64,000 nt of DNA from Methylobacterium terricola (GCF_006151805.1 NZ_VDDA01000008.1:1-64000); one strand, 5' to 3'; positions 9,130 to 17,705 are shown, counted from the first letter of the stretch. Program-made: numbers and translations. The notes: generated from the letters alone by a model not told the origin.

Positions 9130-10896
9130 ATGCCCCTCGCTGCCAACGTGGCGGACCTACCCGCGCAGGCCCGCGCCGCCTCCCCCGGTCGCGACTTCAG
9201 CGGCTTTCGCGTCGTCCCGGCCCGTTACCCGGCCCGCACCACAGGCACGATCTTCGCCGGTCTCGTCATCGCGGGCGTCCTGTACTCGGTCCTCTCCAAC
9301 CCGCGCTGGGGCTGGGACGTGTTCGCCGAGTGGTTCTTCGCCGAGCCGGTGCTGGTCGGGCTCGGGCGCACCCTGCTCCTGACGGCGCTCGGGACGGTCC
9401 TCGGCTTCCTGTTCGGCACGCTGCTCGCGCTCGCCCGGGTCTCCGGCTCGCCGCTGCTCTCGGGGCTCGCCTGGGGCTACGTCTGGCTGTTTCGCTCGAT
9501 CCCGCTGATCGTATTGCTCCTGATCCTCAACAATCTCGGCTATCTCTACGACACGATCTGGCTCGGCGTGCCGTTCACCGGGATCACGCTCGCCTCCTGG
9601 CAGACGACGCAAGCGATCACGCCGTTCCTCGCCGCGGTGATCGGGCTGACCCTCAACGCCTCCGCCTTCTCCAGCGAGATCGTGCGCGGCGGCATCCTGG
9701 CGGTGGACCAGGGCCAGCACGAGGCCGCCGCGGCGCTCGGGCTCCCGCGCCGCCGCCAGGTCTCGCGCATCGTCCTGCCGCAGGCGATGCGGACCATCCT
9801 GCCGACCGCCTTCAACGAGGTCATCAGCATCGCCAAGGGCACCTCGCAGGTCTACATCCTGGCCCTGCCCGAGCTGTTCTACACGATCCAGGTCATCTAC
9901 CGGCGCAACCTCGAGGTCATCCCGCTCCTGATGGTGGCGACCGTCTGGTACTTGGTGATCCTCAGCGTCCTGTCGTTCGTCCAGCGCCACGTCGAGCGCT
10001 ACTACGCACGCGGCGCGCTGCGGAACCCGCCGCCCTCGCTGATCGGCACCGCGCTCAAGCGCCTGCGCCGGGCCAGCGCTCCTGCACGGCCCGCCGTCCC
10101 GGCCGTCTCACCGTCGTCGGTCCTGCCCGCCCGCCAGGGCGGCGAGATCCGCATCACGAATGTCTCGAAGAGCTTCGGCCCCCTCAAGGTGCTCGACGCG
10201 GTCAGCCTCGCCCTGCGGCCCGGCAGCGTGACGGCGATCATCGGTCAGTCCGGCTCCGGCAAGTCGACGCTCCTGCGGGCGATCAACCATCTCGAACGGG
10301 TCGATGCCGGCTTCATCGCTATCGACGGCGATCTGATCGGCTACCGCCAGGACGGCGACACGCTCTACGAGCTCAAGGAGAAGGACATCCTCGCCCGCCG
10401 CGTCGATGTCGGCATGGTGTTCCAGAGCTTCAACCTGTTCCCGCACCTCACGGTGATCGAGAACATCGTCGAGGCGCCGGTCACCGTTCGTGGCCTGCCC
10501 CGGGCCCAGGCGGTCGCCGAGGCGCGCGAGTTGCTCGCCCGGGTCGGTCTCGCCGACAAGGCCGACGCCTATCCGCGCCAGCTCTCCGGCGGGCAGCAGC
10601 AGCGCGTCGCCATCGCCCGCGCGCTGGCTTTGCGGCCCAAGGTGCTGCTCTTCGACGAGCCGACTTCCGCCCTCGACCCCGAACTCGTCGGCGAGGTGCT
10701 CGACGTGATCAAGGAACTTAGCCTCTCCGGCACCACCCTGGTGATCGTCACCCACGAGATCGGCTTTGCCCGCGAGGTCGCCGACCAGGTGGTGTTCATG
10801 GAGGACGGCCGGATCCTCGAACAGGGCCCGCCCTCCCGCGTGCTGACCGCGCCGGACCATCCCCGCACCCGCGAATTCCTCGCCAAGGTGCTCTGA
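9130..10896 (+). CDS. Polar amino-acid ABC transporter, permease-ATPase fusion
   Basis: 588 residues in one frame. Residues ~35-300 form a HisM/GlnP-type permease with membrane segments and the EAA loop (HEAAAALGLPRR starting near 197) that docks the ATPase. Residues ~340-588 form a complete ABC ATPase: Walker A GQSGSGKS at 372-379, signature LSGGQ at 485-489, Walker B with D509/E510, and THEIG switch histidine. The two domains, normally separate proteins, are joined by a proline/alanine-rich linker, guaranteeing a 1:1 ratio. Two binding-protein genes follow directly. The family moves cystine, glutamate, glutamine and similar polar amino acids; in this sulfur-flavoured cluster a cysteine derivative is the likely cargo. 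Confidence 0.93.
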   Translation: MPLAANVADLPAQARAASPGRDFSGFRVVPARYPARTTGTIFAGLVIAGVLYSVLSNPRWGWDVFAEWFFAEPVLVGLGRTLLLTALGTVLGFLFGTLLALARVSGSPLLSGLAWGYVWLFRSIPLIVLLLILNNLGYLYDTIWLGVPFTGITLASWQTTQAITPFLAAVIGLTLNASAFSSEIVRGGILAVDQGQHEAAAALGLPRRRQVSRIVLPQAMRTILPTAFNEVISIAKGTSQVYILALPELFYTIQVIYRRNLEVIPLLMVATVWYLVILSVLSFVQRHVERYYARGALRNPPPSLIGTALKRLRRASAPARPAVPAVSPSSVLPARQGGEIRITNVSKSFGPLKVLDAVSLALRPGSVTAIIGQSGSGKSTLLRAINHLERVDAGFIAIDGDLIGYRQDGDTLYELKEKDILARRVDVGMVFQSFNLFPHLTVIENIVEAPVTVRGLPRAQAVAEARELLARVGLADKADAYPRQLSGGQQQRVAIARALALRPKVLLFDEPTSALDPELVGEVLDVIKELSLSGTTLVIVTHEIGFAREVADQVVFMEDGRILEQGPPSRVLTAPDHPRTREFLAKVL

Positions 10897-10953
10897 CCCT
10901 CCCCACCCTTACCCTCCCCCGCCCCTCAGCCCTCCCCCGAAGGACCTCGCCCC

Positions 10954-11880
10954 GTGCCGACCCGCCGCGACTCGCTCGCCTTTCTCGCCGCCGCCTCGAC
11001 CGCCCTCCTCTCCGGCCGTGCCTTGGCGCAGGCGATCGACCTCTCCCCCGAGCAGCCCGGCCGCGTCCGCGCGCCCCGCGACGAGGAGGCGATCCGGCTG
11101 ATCGCCAAGGACGCGAAGTTCGCCCGTGACGGCGTGTTCACGGTCGGCAACAACACCGGGCGTCTCCCCTTCGCGGGCTACGCCAGCGATACGAAGACGG
11201 TGATCGGCGCCGAAATCGACCTCGCCCAGCTCGTCGCCGACGCGCTCGGCCGCCGGCTCGAGATCGTCTCGACCTCCTGGGCCGACTGGCCGCTGGGGCT
11301 CGCGTCGGGCCGGTTCGACGCGGTGATCTCGAACGTCACCGTCACCGAGCAGCGCAAGGAGAAGTTCGACTTCTCGACCTACCGCAAGGACCTGCTCGGC
11401 TTCTACGTCAAGGCGGGCAACCCCCTCGTCATCCGCGAGCCGAAGGACGTGGCCGGGCTCAAGGTCATCGTCTCCTCGGGCACCAACCAGGAGCAGATCC
11501 TGCTGCGCTGGAACGACCAGAACGTGAAGGCCGGCCTCAAGCCCGTCGAGGCGCAGTATTACGACGACGACGTGGTGCTCTACCTCGCCCTCGAATCGGG
11601 CCGCGCCGACGCCTATCTCGGCCCCAACGCGCTTCTGAGCTTCAAGGCGGCCCGAGAGGGCAAGACGCGGCTCGCCGGCAACTTCAGCGGCGGCTGGCCG
11701 GTGGCGGCCGAGATCGCCGTGACGAGCCGGAAGGGGGCGGGCCTCGCGGAGGGCATCACGCACGCCATCAACACCCAGATCCGCAACGGCACTTACGCCA
11801 CGGCGCTGGCGCGCTGGAACCTCTCGGCCGAGGCGATCGAGGAATCGCGCACCAACCCGCCCGGCCTGCCGCGGGCCTGA
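10954..11880 (+). CDS. Polar amino-acid ABC transporter substrate-binding protein (copy 1)
   Basis: 308 residues, GTG start with GAAGGA upstream. A signal peptide (RRDSLAFLAAASTALLSG..ALA) exports it to the periplasm; the RR pair allows Tat export. The mature protein begins with SPEQPGRVRA and carries the family-3 binding-protein fold with motifs SWADWPLGLASGR, TEQRKEKFDFSTY and GTNQEQI. It is 57 bases behind the permease-ATPase fusion. A close paralogue follows within 17 bases and shares these motifs, indicating tandem duplication. The ligand is probably a cysteine derivative or other polar amino acid, inferred from the cluster. Confidence 0.9.
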   Translation: MPTRRDSLAFLAAASTALLSGRALAQAIDLSPEQPGRVRAPRDEEAIRLIAKDAKFARDGVFTVGNNTGRLPFAGYASDTKTVIGAEIDLAQLVADALGRRLEIVSTSWADWPLGLASGRFDAVISNVTVTEQRKEKFDFSTYRKDLLGFYVKAGNPLVIREPKDVAGLKVIVSSGTNQEQILLRWNDQNVKAGLKPVEAQYYDDDVVLYLALESGRADAYLGPNALLSFKAAREGKTRLAGNFSGGWPVAAEIAVTSRKGAGLAEGITHAINTQIRNGTYATALARWNLSAEAIEESRTNPPGLPRA

Positions 11881-11896
11881 GAGCCGAAAGATCCCC

Positions 11897-12871
11897 ATGA
11901 GCGTCTCCATGAGCGTCCCCAGGAACCTCTTCATCACGAGTTTGCGGCGCCGGCTCCTGCCGCTCCTCGTCGGCGCGGCCTGCGCCGGAGCGATCCTGCC
12001 CGCCGCGGCGCAGGGTGCGCTCGTCGACCTCGGACCCGAGCAGCCCGGCCGGGTCCGCGCCGAGGCCGACCCGGCGGCGGTCGCCCGGCTCCCGAACAGG
12101 TACCGGTTCGTCGAACCGGGAACCCTCACGGTGGCGATCACCCCGGGCGGCCCCCCGCTCGGCACCTACGCGACCGATGCGAAGACCGTCATCGGCGCGG
12201 ATCCCGACTTCGCCCAGCTCGTCGCCGACAGCCTTGGGCTGAAGCTCGCCCTCGTCCCGGTGGCCTGGGCCGACTGGCCGCTCGGCCTCGCCTCGGGGCG
12301 CTACGACGCGGTGATCTCGAATGTCGGCGTCACCGAGCAGCGCAAGGAGAAGTTCGACTTCTCGACCTATCGCCAGGGCCTGCACGGCTTCTTCGTGCGC
12401 GCCGACAGCAGGATCGACCATATCCGCGAGCCGAAGGACGCGGCGGGGCTGACGATCAGCGTCGGCGGCGGCACCAACCAGGAGCGCATCCTGGTCGAGT
12501 GGAGCCGACAGAACGTAGCGGCGGGCCTGAAGCCCATCGACCTGCAGCTCTTCGACGACGAGGCGGCGCGCCTCGTCGCCTTGCGCTCGGGCCGGGCCGA
12601 CGCGGTGGTGCAGCCGCACGCCCAGCTCGTCTTCGTGGCGGCCCGCGACCGGGATATCCGGCGGGTCGGCACGCTCAGCGCCGGCTGGCCGCTCAAGTCC
12701 GACGTGGCGATCGCGACGCGGAAGGGCAGCGGCCTCGTCGATGCACTGACGCAGGCCACCAACGGCCTGATCGCGAACGGGACGTATGGTCGGATGCTCG
12801 CGCGCTGGGGCCTGGAGGAGGAGGCGCTGCCGCGCTCCGAGACCAACCCGCCCGGCCTGCCGAAGTACTGA
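11897..12871 (+). CDS. Polar amino-acid ABC transporter substrate-binding protein (copy 2)
   Basis: 324 residues with an N-terminal signal peptide (RRRLLPLLVGAACAGAILP..AQ). It shares with the preceding gene the mature N-terminal motif GPEQPGRVRA and the blocks AWADWPLGLASGR, TEQRKEKFDFSTY, GTNQERI and NPPGLPK. Positions lining the ligand pocket differ between copies (for example FDFSTYRQGLHGFFV against FDFSTYRKDLLGFYV), so the two may present different ligands to the single fused permease-ATPase. Expected in the periplasm. The last gene of the importer block, followed by a 227-base gap before the PLP enzyme. Confidence 0.9.
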   Translation: MSVSMSVPRNLFITSLRRRLLPLLVGAACAGAILPAAAQGALVDLGPEQPGRVRAEADPAAVARLPNRYRFVEPGTLTVAITPGGPPLGTYATDAKTVIGADPDFAQLVADSLGLKLALVPVAWADWPLGLASGRYDAVISNVGVTEQRKEKFDFSTYRQGLHGFFVRADSRIDHIREPKDAAGLTISVGGGTNQERILVEWSRQNVAAGLKPIDLQLFDDEAARLVALRSGRADAVVQPHAQLVFVAARDRDIRRVGTLSAGWPLKSDVAIATRKGSGLVDALTQATNGLIANGTYGRMLARWGLEEEALPRSETNPPGLPKY

Positions 12872-13098
12872 CGCGATGGCGCTCCTCGCGATTCCGCGCC
12901 TCGCCTTCCTGGTGCCCCACAACGTCGCAGCCGCCGCTATCGCCAGATCCTCGCCGATGTCGCGCCCCTCGTCGCGCCCAGGCTCGGCTGGGCGGCAGCG
13001 TGATCCTGACCGCAATCCGGACCGGCCGTCGCCGAAGCGAGCAGCGGCCTGACGGCGGCGGGCGAGAGGCACGACAAGGAGAGGGCCAAGGAGAGATC

Positions 13099-14079
13099 AT
13101 GGACGATCCGCGCGACCATTTCGGCGCCCTCATCGGCGACACGCCGCTCCTCGAACTCCGGCGCTTTTGCGAGCGGCGGGGCCTTCGGGCCCGCATCCTG
13201 GCCAAGGTCGAGGCACTGAACCCGGCGGGCAGCATCAAGGACCGCACCGCCTGGGGCATCATTCGCGCCGCCGAGGCCGAGGGCCGGCTGGTACCGGGAC
13301 AGCTTCTCGTCGACCTCACCAGCGGCAATACCGGGATCGGCCTCGCGGCGCTCGCCGCGGCCCGGGGCTACCGGGCGAAGTTCTACCTGCGCGCCTCGAC
13401 GAGCCACGAGAAGGTCGCGCTCATCCACCGCTACGGCGCCGAGACCGTGCCGATCGACGATGCGGAGTTCCTCGCGCCCGGCGGTGTCGACGCGATCATC
13501 GACCGCGTGCGGCGCGACAATCCCGACGCCTTCTACACCGACCAGCGCGCCAATCCGGCCAATCCTCGCATCCACCACGACACGACCGGCCCCGAGATCT
13601 GGCGCGACACGGACGGTGCCGTCGACATCCTGGTCGCGGCGATCGGGACGGGCGGGACGATCTCGGGCACTGGCCGCTTCCTCAAGGCGCGCAAGCCGGG
13701 GGTGACGGTGGTGGCGGTCGAGCCGGCCCCCGGATCGGTCCCGACGCGCGAGCGGCCGCATGTCGACACCGTCGAGGGCGTGCACCGCGTGACCGGGGTC
13801 GAGGCGGGCCTGCTGCCGGCGAATTTCGACGCAGGCGTCGTCGACGCGTTCATCCCGTGCGAGACCCGCGAGGCGCGGGCGGCGGCCCGGACGCTCGCCC
13901 GCGAGGAGGGCCTGTTCGCAGGGCCCTCCTCCGGCGCGGTCCTGCACGCCGCGTCCGTGCTCGCCGGACGCCGGGAGCATGCCGGGCGAACGATCGTGGC
14001 GATCGTCGCCGATGGCGGCGAGCGCTACCTGTCCCAGGACCGGGCGGACGAGATCGAATCGGCGGTCGAACGGCCGTAG
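13099..14079 (+). CDS. Cysteine synthase family PLP-dependent enzyme
   Basis: 326 residues with a strong AAGGAGAG ribosome-binding site. PLP-forming lysine K47 lies in NPAGSIKDR; substrate loop TSGNTG spans 74-79; GTGGTISGTG near 183 holds the PLP phosphate; NPANPRIHHDTTGPEIW is diagnostic for the CysK/CysM/CBS family. These enzymes make cysteine from O-acetylserine and sulfide, or run related beta-replacements such as the homocysteine variant. Next to a cysteine-derivative importer and C-S-cleaving oxidases it would reclaim released sulfur into cysteine. Cystathionine beta-synthase activity is the alternative; no CBS regulatory domain is present. Confidence 0.88.
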   Translation: MDDPRDHFGALIGDTPLLELRRFCERRGLRARILAKVEALNPAGSIKDRTAWGIIRAAEAEGRLVPGQLLVDLTSGNTGIGLAALAAARGYRAKFYLRASTSHEKVALIHRYGAETVPIDDAEFLAPGGVDAIIDRVRRDNPDAFYTDQRANPANPRIHHDTTGPEIWRDTDGAVDILVAAIGTGGTISGTGRFLKARKPGVTVVAVEPAPGSVPTRERPHVDTVEGVHRVTGVEAGLLPANFDAGVVDAFIPCETREARAAARTLAREEGLFAGPSSGAVLHAASVLAGRREHAGRTIVAIVADGGERYLSQDRADEIESAVERP

Positions 14080-14131
14080 GCGCTTTCTCCGGCTCACGCC
14101 GTCGAGGGTTCGCCCCGGTGCTCGGACGTCA

Positions 14132-15001
14132 TCAGCGTGGGGGAGCGGCGCTCACAGGCACGGGCCGCTGCGTCAGCGCCACGCCCGCGATGCAGAGGGC
14201 CGCCCCGGCGACGAGCGTGGCGGTGAGCGGCTCGTGCCGGATGACCACTCCCCCGGCAAGGGCGAAGACTGCCTGCAGCAGCGTGAACGGCGCCAGCCGC
14301 GTCATCGGGCACCGGGCGAGGAGCCAGAACCACAGGCCGAAGCCGCCGATGCCCCCGAGCAGCACGGTGTAGGCGAAGGACAGCCACGCAGCCTGGTCCG
14401 CCTGCGCCAACGCCCGCAGCTGTCCCGCCTCCGTGACCGCGGAGACCGCCAGAACCTGCGGCACCGTGAACAGCGACATCCAGGCCATCAGCCTCATGGG
14501 GTCGAGCGGACCGTATTTCTTCGTCAGCACGCTGCCGCAGGCCAACGCCAGGGACGAACCGATGACGAGAAGCGTCGGGACGAGCGGAGCGACAACCTCA
14601 GGGTCGGCAACAGCCAGGGTCACACCGGCGAAGGCGATCAGGACGCCGACGACGACGTGCCACGACGGCCGCTCGCCGAGCAGCGGCCAGGCGAGGATCA
14701 GGGCGAAGGGCGACCACAGCTGGTTGGCGATGCCCGTCACGCTCGCCGGGGCCCCGGCGAGCCCGACGAAGGCGAGACCGAAATTGAGCCCGCCCAGGAC
14801 GATCGACAGGAGGAGGATGACGCGCAATTCACGCATCGTCGGCCACCCGACGAACGGCAGGAGGATCAGCGCCACCACCGCGAAGCGCAGACCGAGGAAG
14901 GACAAGGGCGGGAAGGTAGCCAGACCGACCTTGACGATGGCGTACTGCACGCCCCAGAGGAGCGGCACGAGCACGGCGCAGAACGTCTCCAGCGGAGTCA
15001 T
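14132..15001 (-). CDS. EamA/DMT-family transporter
   Basis: 289 residues with about ten hydrophobic segments arranged as two EamA repeats (each ~140 residues), for example FCAVLVPLLWGVQYAIVKVG at the start and a second repeat from about residue 150. Inner-membrane drug/metabolite exporter fold. It converges on the cysteine-synthase-like gene with 52 bases between. E. coli EamA exports cysteine and O-acetylserine, so an overflow valve for cysteine metabolites would suit this place, but the family is broad and this is inference. No regulator is attached. Confidence 0.88.
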   Translation of the reverse strand: MTPLETFCAVLVPLLWGVQYAIVKVGLATFPPLSFLGLRFAVVALILLPFVGWPTMRELRVILLLSIVLGGLNFGLAFVGLAGAPASVTGIANQLWSPFALILAWPLLGERPSWHVVVGVLIAFAGVTLAVADPEVVAPLVPTLLVIGSSLALACGSVLTKKYGPLDPMRLMAWMSLFTVPQVLAVSAVTEAGQLRALAQADQAAWLSFAYTVLLGGIGGFGLWFWLLARCPMTRLAPFTLLQAVFALAGGVVIRHEPLTATLVAGAALCIAGVALTQRPVPVSAAPPR

Positions 15002-15125
15002 CGTCGTCCTCTCCGAATCCGGTGATCCGTCGATGCCGGGGGGCGAGCCGGTGCACGCGCCCGTTCGCGCCCCGTGACGGACGATGCGGGACGGCGCAGC
15101 GGTCCTGCCCCTCTAGGCGTGTCCG

Positions 15126-16079
15126 TCAGGCTTTGACGGCGGCGGCCGCGAAGGTGGCGAGTTCGCGCCCGAAGCGCTCCGGCTCCTCGTAGAACGGACT
15201 GTGCCCGCTCTCCTCGAACACGGAGAGACGGCGTCCGGGTCTCAGCGCCTGAATCCGCTCCGCCATCGCCTGGCGGACGAGGCGGTCATGGGCGCCGTGC
15301 GTCAGCAGGACGGGGCCGTCGTAAGCCGCAAAGACGGGCTCGAGATCGGGAACCGGGGTCTTCACGAAGCCCTCGTTCGCCGCACGCGCCGTCATGCCGT
15401 TGACGACGAGCATCTGCTGAAACTCACGGCCGGACGGCAGGCGGTGGAAGCAGGCAGCGAGGAAGTCGGCTGTCGCGGCGACGCGCGTCGCCAGGTCGTG
15501 CGAGGTCGCGGTCCCGGTGAAGTCGCCGGCGAGCGGCGTGAGCAGGTCCGGCGACAGCCTGGTCACGGCGTCGACGAGGTTGACGCCGGCGACACCCGCA
15601 GGACCGTGCTTGCGGAGATACGCGCCCGCGACGTAGCCGCCGAGCGACCAGCCGACGAGGACGGGACGGCGCAGCCTGGCCGCGGCGATCACGGCCGCGA
15701 CGTCGTCGGCCCACCGGTCGGGATCGGCATAGGCGGCGAGCGCATCCGGCTTGTCGGAATCGCCGTGCCCGCGCAGGTCGAAGCGCACGAGGCGGAAGGC
15801 TGCCAACGCCGGATCGGCGAACTGCCTGTCCCAGCTCAGCCGGCTCTGTCGCAGGCCGTGGATGAAGAGAATCTCGGGCGCGTCCGGATCGCCCGCGGCC
15901 TCGCCCGCCAGTGCCGTCCCGTCGGCCGATCGGGCGGCGAACGCCGCGCGGCCATTCGTCCGGGGCCCGTCGCCGGTGTCGGCCCGCGCGGGTGCGCCGG
16001 ACCAGGTTGTCTGAAGCGGCAGGGCCGCTGCGCCGAGGGCGGCAAGGGTGGTCACGAGGCCGCGGCGGGTATGGTCCAT
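15126..16079 (-). CDS. Alpha/beta hydrolase with Tat-type signal peptide
   Basis: 317 residues from the ATG at 16079; an ATG nine bases earlier (16088) is also possible. The N terminus MDHTRRGLVTTLAALGAAAL has a twin arginine followed by a hydrophobic stretch, suggesting Tat export. The hydrolase core shows oxyanion HGLRQSRLSW, RFDLRGHGDSDKP, nucleophile elbow GWSLGG, acid HGAHDRL and catalytic GHSPFYEEPERF. This is the esterase/haloperoxidase-like lineage. It is divergent from a TetR gene, with operator-like repeats between, so it is probably that regulator's target. The substrate is unknown. Confidence 0.88.
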   Translation of the reverse strand: MDHTRRGLVTTLAALGAAALPLQTTWSGAPARADTGDGPRTNGRAAFAARSADGTALAGEAAGDPDAPEILFIHGLRQSRLSWDRQFADPALAAFRLVRFDLRGHGDSDKPDALAAYADPDRWADDVAAVIAAARLRRPVLVGWSLGGYVAGAYLRKHGPAGVAGVNLVDAVTRLSPDLLTPLAGDFTGTATSHDLATRVAATADFLAACFHRLPSGREFQQMLVVNGMTARAANEGFVKTPVPDLEPVFAAYDGPVLLTHGAHDRLVRQAMAERIQALRPGRRLSVFEESGHSPFYEEPERFGRELATFAAAAVKA

Positions 16080-16093
16080 GGTGCACATCCGTT

Positions 16094-16111
16094 TGTTTAG
16101 TGATCGCTATG
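16094..16111 (-). promoter_or_regulatory. Operator-like repeat, copy 1, in the hydrolase/TetR divergent region
   Basis: TGTTTAGTGATCGCTATG, identical over 18 bases to the copy at 16141. It contains an imperfect palindrome TAGTGATCGCTA (10 of 12 positions symmetrical) of the size bound by TetR dimers. It sits just upstream of the hydrolase start and could block its promoter. Confidence 0.6.
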
Positions 16112-16140
16112 CTACCGCCTTGACCAACCTCGTCAAGCGC

Positions 16141-16158
16141 TGTTTAGTGATCGCTATG
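16141..16158 (+). promoter_or_regulatory. Operator-like repeat, copy 2, overlapping the TetR start codon
   Basis: A second identical copy of TGTTTAGTGATCGCTATG, 47 bases centre to centre from copy 1. Its last three bases are the ATG of the TetR gene, consistent with autorepression. The duplicated site with an internal palindrome is best read as a pair of TetR-family operators. Confidence 0.6.
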
Positions 16159-16761
16159 AAACAGGATGCGACAGGGCGCGGCGGTCGGCCGTGGAGCTTC
16201 GATCGGGACGCCGCGATCGAGACCGCCATGCTGCTGTTCTGGCGTCATGGCTACGAGGGCGTGTCGATCGGAGATCTGACGAAGGCGATCGGGATCGCTC
16301 CTCCGAGCCTGTACGCCGCCTTCGGCAGCAAGGCGGGCCTCTACCGGCGGGCGATGGAGCGCTATGAGGAGAGCCGGGGCATCCTGGACGTGGCGGCGAT
16401 CCGGTCGGCAGCGTCGTTGCCGGACGCGGTGCGCGTGCTGCTCACCAACGCCGTGTCCGCCGTGACGGAGCGCCCGCACGAGAGAGGCTGCATGATCTCG
16501 AGCGGCCTCGTTGCCTGTCATCCCGATCACGCCGACCTGGCCCGCGACGCTGCTGCGCGGCGGGAGGCCCTGCGCAGGAGGATCATTGCGGCCTTGTCCC
16601 CCTTCGCGCGGGACGATCGGTTGGAAACGCTGTCCCGGCATCTGGTCGCCGTCATGCAGGGCCTCTCGATCCAGGCGCGCGACGGCGTGGCGCCATCGGA
16701 CCTGCACGCCATCGTCGAGGACGTCGTCGCCGGCATTGCGGCACGCTTGCACGGAGAGTAG
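16156..16761 (+). CDS. TetR/AcrR-family transcriptional regulator
   Basis: 201 residues. A TetR helix-turn-helix occupies about residues 15-62: AMLLFWRHGYEGVSIGDLT then APPSLYAAFGSKAGLY. The C-terminal ligand domain includes TERPHERGCMISSG, which resembles the TetR_C domain seen in quinone- or aldehyde-responsive repressors, with a cysteine that might be redox sensitive. The start was chosen at the ATG ending the second operator repeat; the frame is open upstream but lacks family sequence. Divergent from the Tat-exported hydrolase, its probable target. The inducer is unknown. Confidence 0.9.
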   Translation: MKQDATGRGGRPWSFDRDAAIETAMLLFWRHGYEGVSIGDLTKAIGIAPPSLYAAFGSKAGLYRRAMERYEESRGILDVAAIRSAASLPDAVRVLLTNAVSAVTERPHERGCMISSGLVACHPDHADLARDAAARREALRRRIIAALSPFARDDRLETLSRHLVAVMQGLSIQARDGVAPSDLHAIVEDVVAGIAARLHGE

Positions 16762-17153
16762 GAGCACGGCGCGGGACGGTATCCATGCAGGCCTGCCCGT
16801 CACTCGTCGCCCGGCCGTCTTTCGGTGCGTCGGTGGACTGACCGCCTTCCTCATCTCGGCGCGGGCGCACGCGGTTGCGTCACTGCGTCCGCTCGGAAGG
16901 CCGCGAAACCGACCTGCGGACGTTGTTGGCTAATAACGACATCTGAGAATAAAACTCCTGCCGACTTGACACACGTCGAACGCTTATTCCGAAAAATTCA
17001 AATACTCAATATTATTGCCGATATGAAATTATTTTTCATTAAAATCATAAATAACATCTAATATAAAATCGAAATATAACGAGATATGCGCGCGCAGTGT
17101 GCGATTTCTACATGAGGCCGATTAACGGAAATCTTGAGAAGACGCAGGTGGCC
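16762..17153. other. Gene-free region with an extreme AT-rich stretch
   Basis: No gene is recognised in 392 bases between the TetR gene and the IS481 remnant. By hand count 16981-17080 has 21 G or C per 100 bases, against about 70 in most of the window. It includes ATGAAA and TTTCAT arms around five bases at 17023-17039. The composition implies foreign origin or a mobile-element boundary. Confidence 0.7.
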
Positions 17154-17438
17154 TTAGATGGTTGGCCCCGGCCTTTGGTGGAGCGGGTTGGCCCTGAACC
17201 GACCTGGTTCTGTGAACGAGGCTTTGCCGATGGCCTCATACGGTGTGAGGCCCCGCAAGGTCTCAAGGCGCCGGCCATCGTTGTCGGCGACGACGAAGTC
17301 CGCCAGATGCCTGCGCAGCTGGACGTGGCTGTCGTGGTGGTGGCGCCGACCGGTCGCATCCTTGATCGTGCGGTTCATCCGCTCGACCTGACCGTTGGCC
17401 CAAGGGCAGCGTGGCTTGGTCAGGCGGTGCTTCCATCC
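17154..17438 (-). pseudogene. IS481-family transposase, C-terminal remnant
   Basis: The last ~94 codons of an IS481 transposase survive: KHRLTKPRCPWANGQVERMN, then DSHVQLRRHLADF, LRGLTPYEAI and a terminal HQRPGPTI. The final catalytic glutamate of the DDE triad (in GQVER) is present, but the frame stops upstream at a TGA at about 17439 and nothing recognisable of the first 200 residues follows. It is therefore a dead fragment. It borders the AT-rich stretch, marking an old insertion and deletion event. Terminal inverted repeats were not found. Confidence 0.8.
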
Positions 17439-17705
17439 TCAGGCGTCGAGTCGAATGGTCTTACCCGAACCGAGCAGGACGGGCACGCTCCCCTGTTTTA
17501 CCAAACGCGGGAGGTCGCCTGGGGCGGGTCCTGCTGAACAAGCGGGGCGCCAGTCCGTGATGTCGGCCGCCCGGACACCAGGATCAGCCGGCGGCGGGCG
17601 CAGCGGCTCGTCAAGGCGTGCCGCCAGCGGGCGCTGCGGGGTTTTGCGCGACATGGGCCGCTCGATCGCCGCGTCCTCGCCGGCGAAGGGCGCGCGACCT
17701 CAGCG

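Noticed and set aside
12872-13098. Possible remnant of an oxidoreductase C terminus (RYRQILADVAPLVAPRLGW) between the binding protein and the PLP enzyme
   Set aside because: The stretch is about 20 residues, has no upstream family sequence in the same frame, and could be chance; a profile search would decide.
17023-17039. ATGAAA-TTATT-TTTCAT palindrome in the AT-rich stretch
   Set aside because: In sequence of about 20% GC short A/T palindromes are expected by chance and no regulator is adjacent.
17441-17700. Open frames on both strands between the IS481 remnant and the GntR gene
   Set aside because: Low-complexity arginine/serine content without motifs; best seen as decayed or non-coding sequence.
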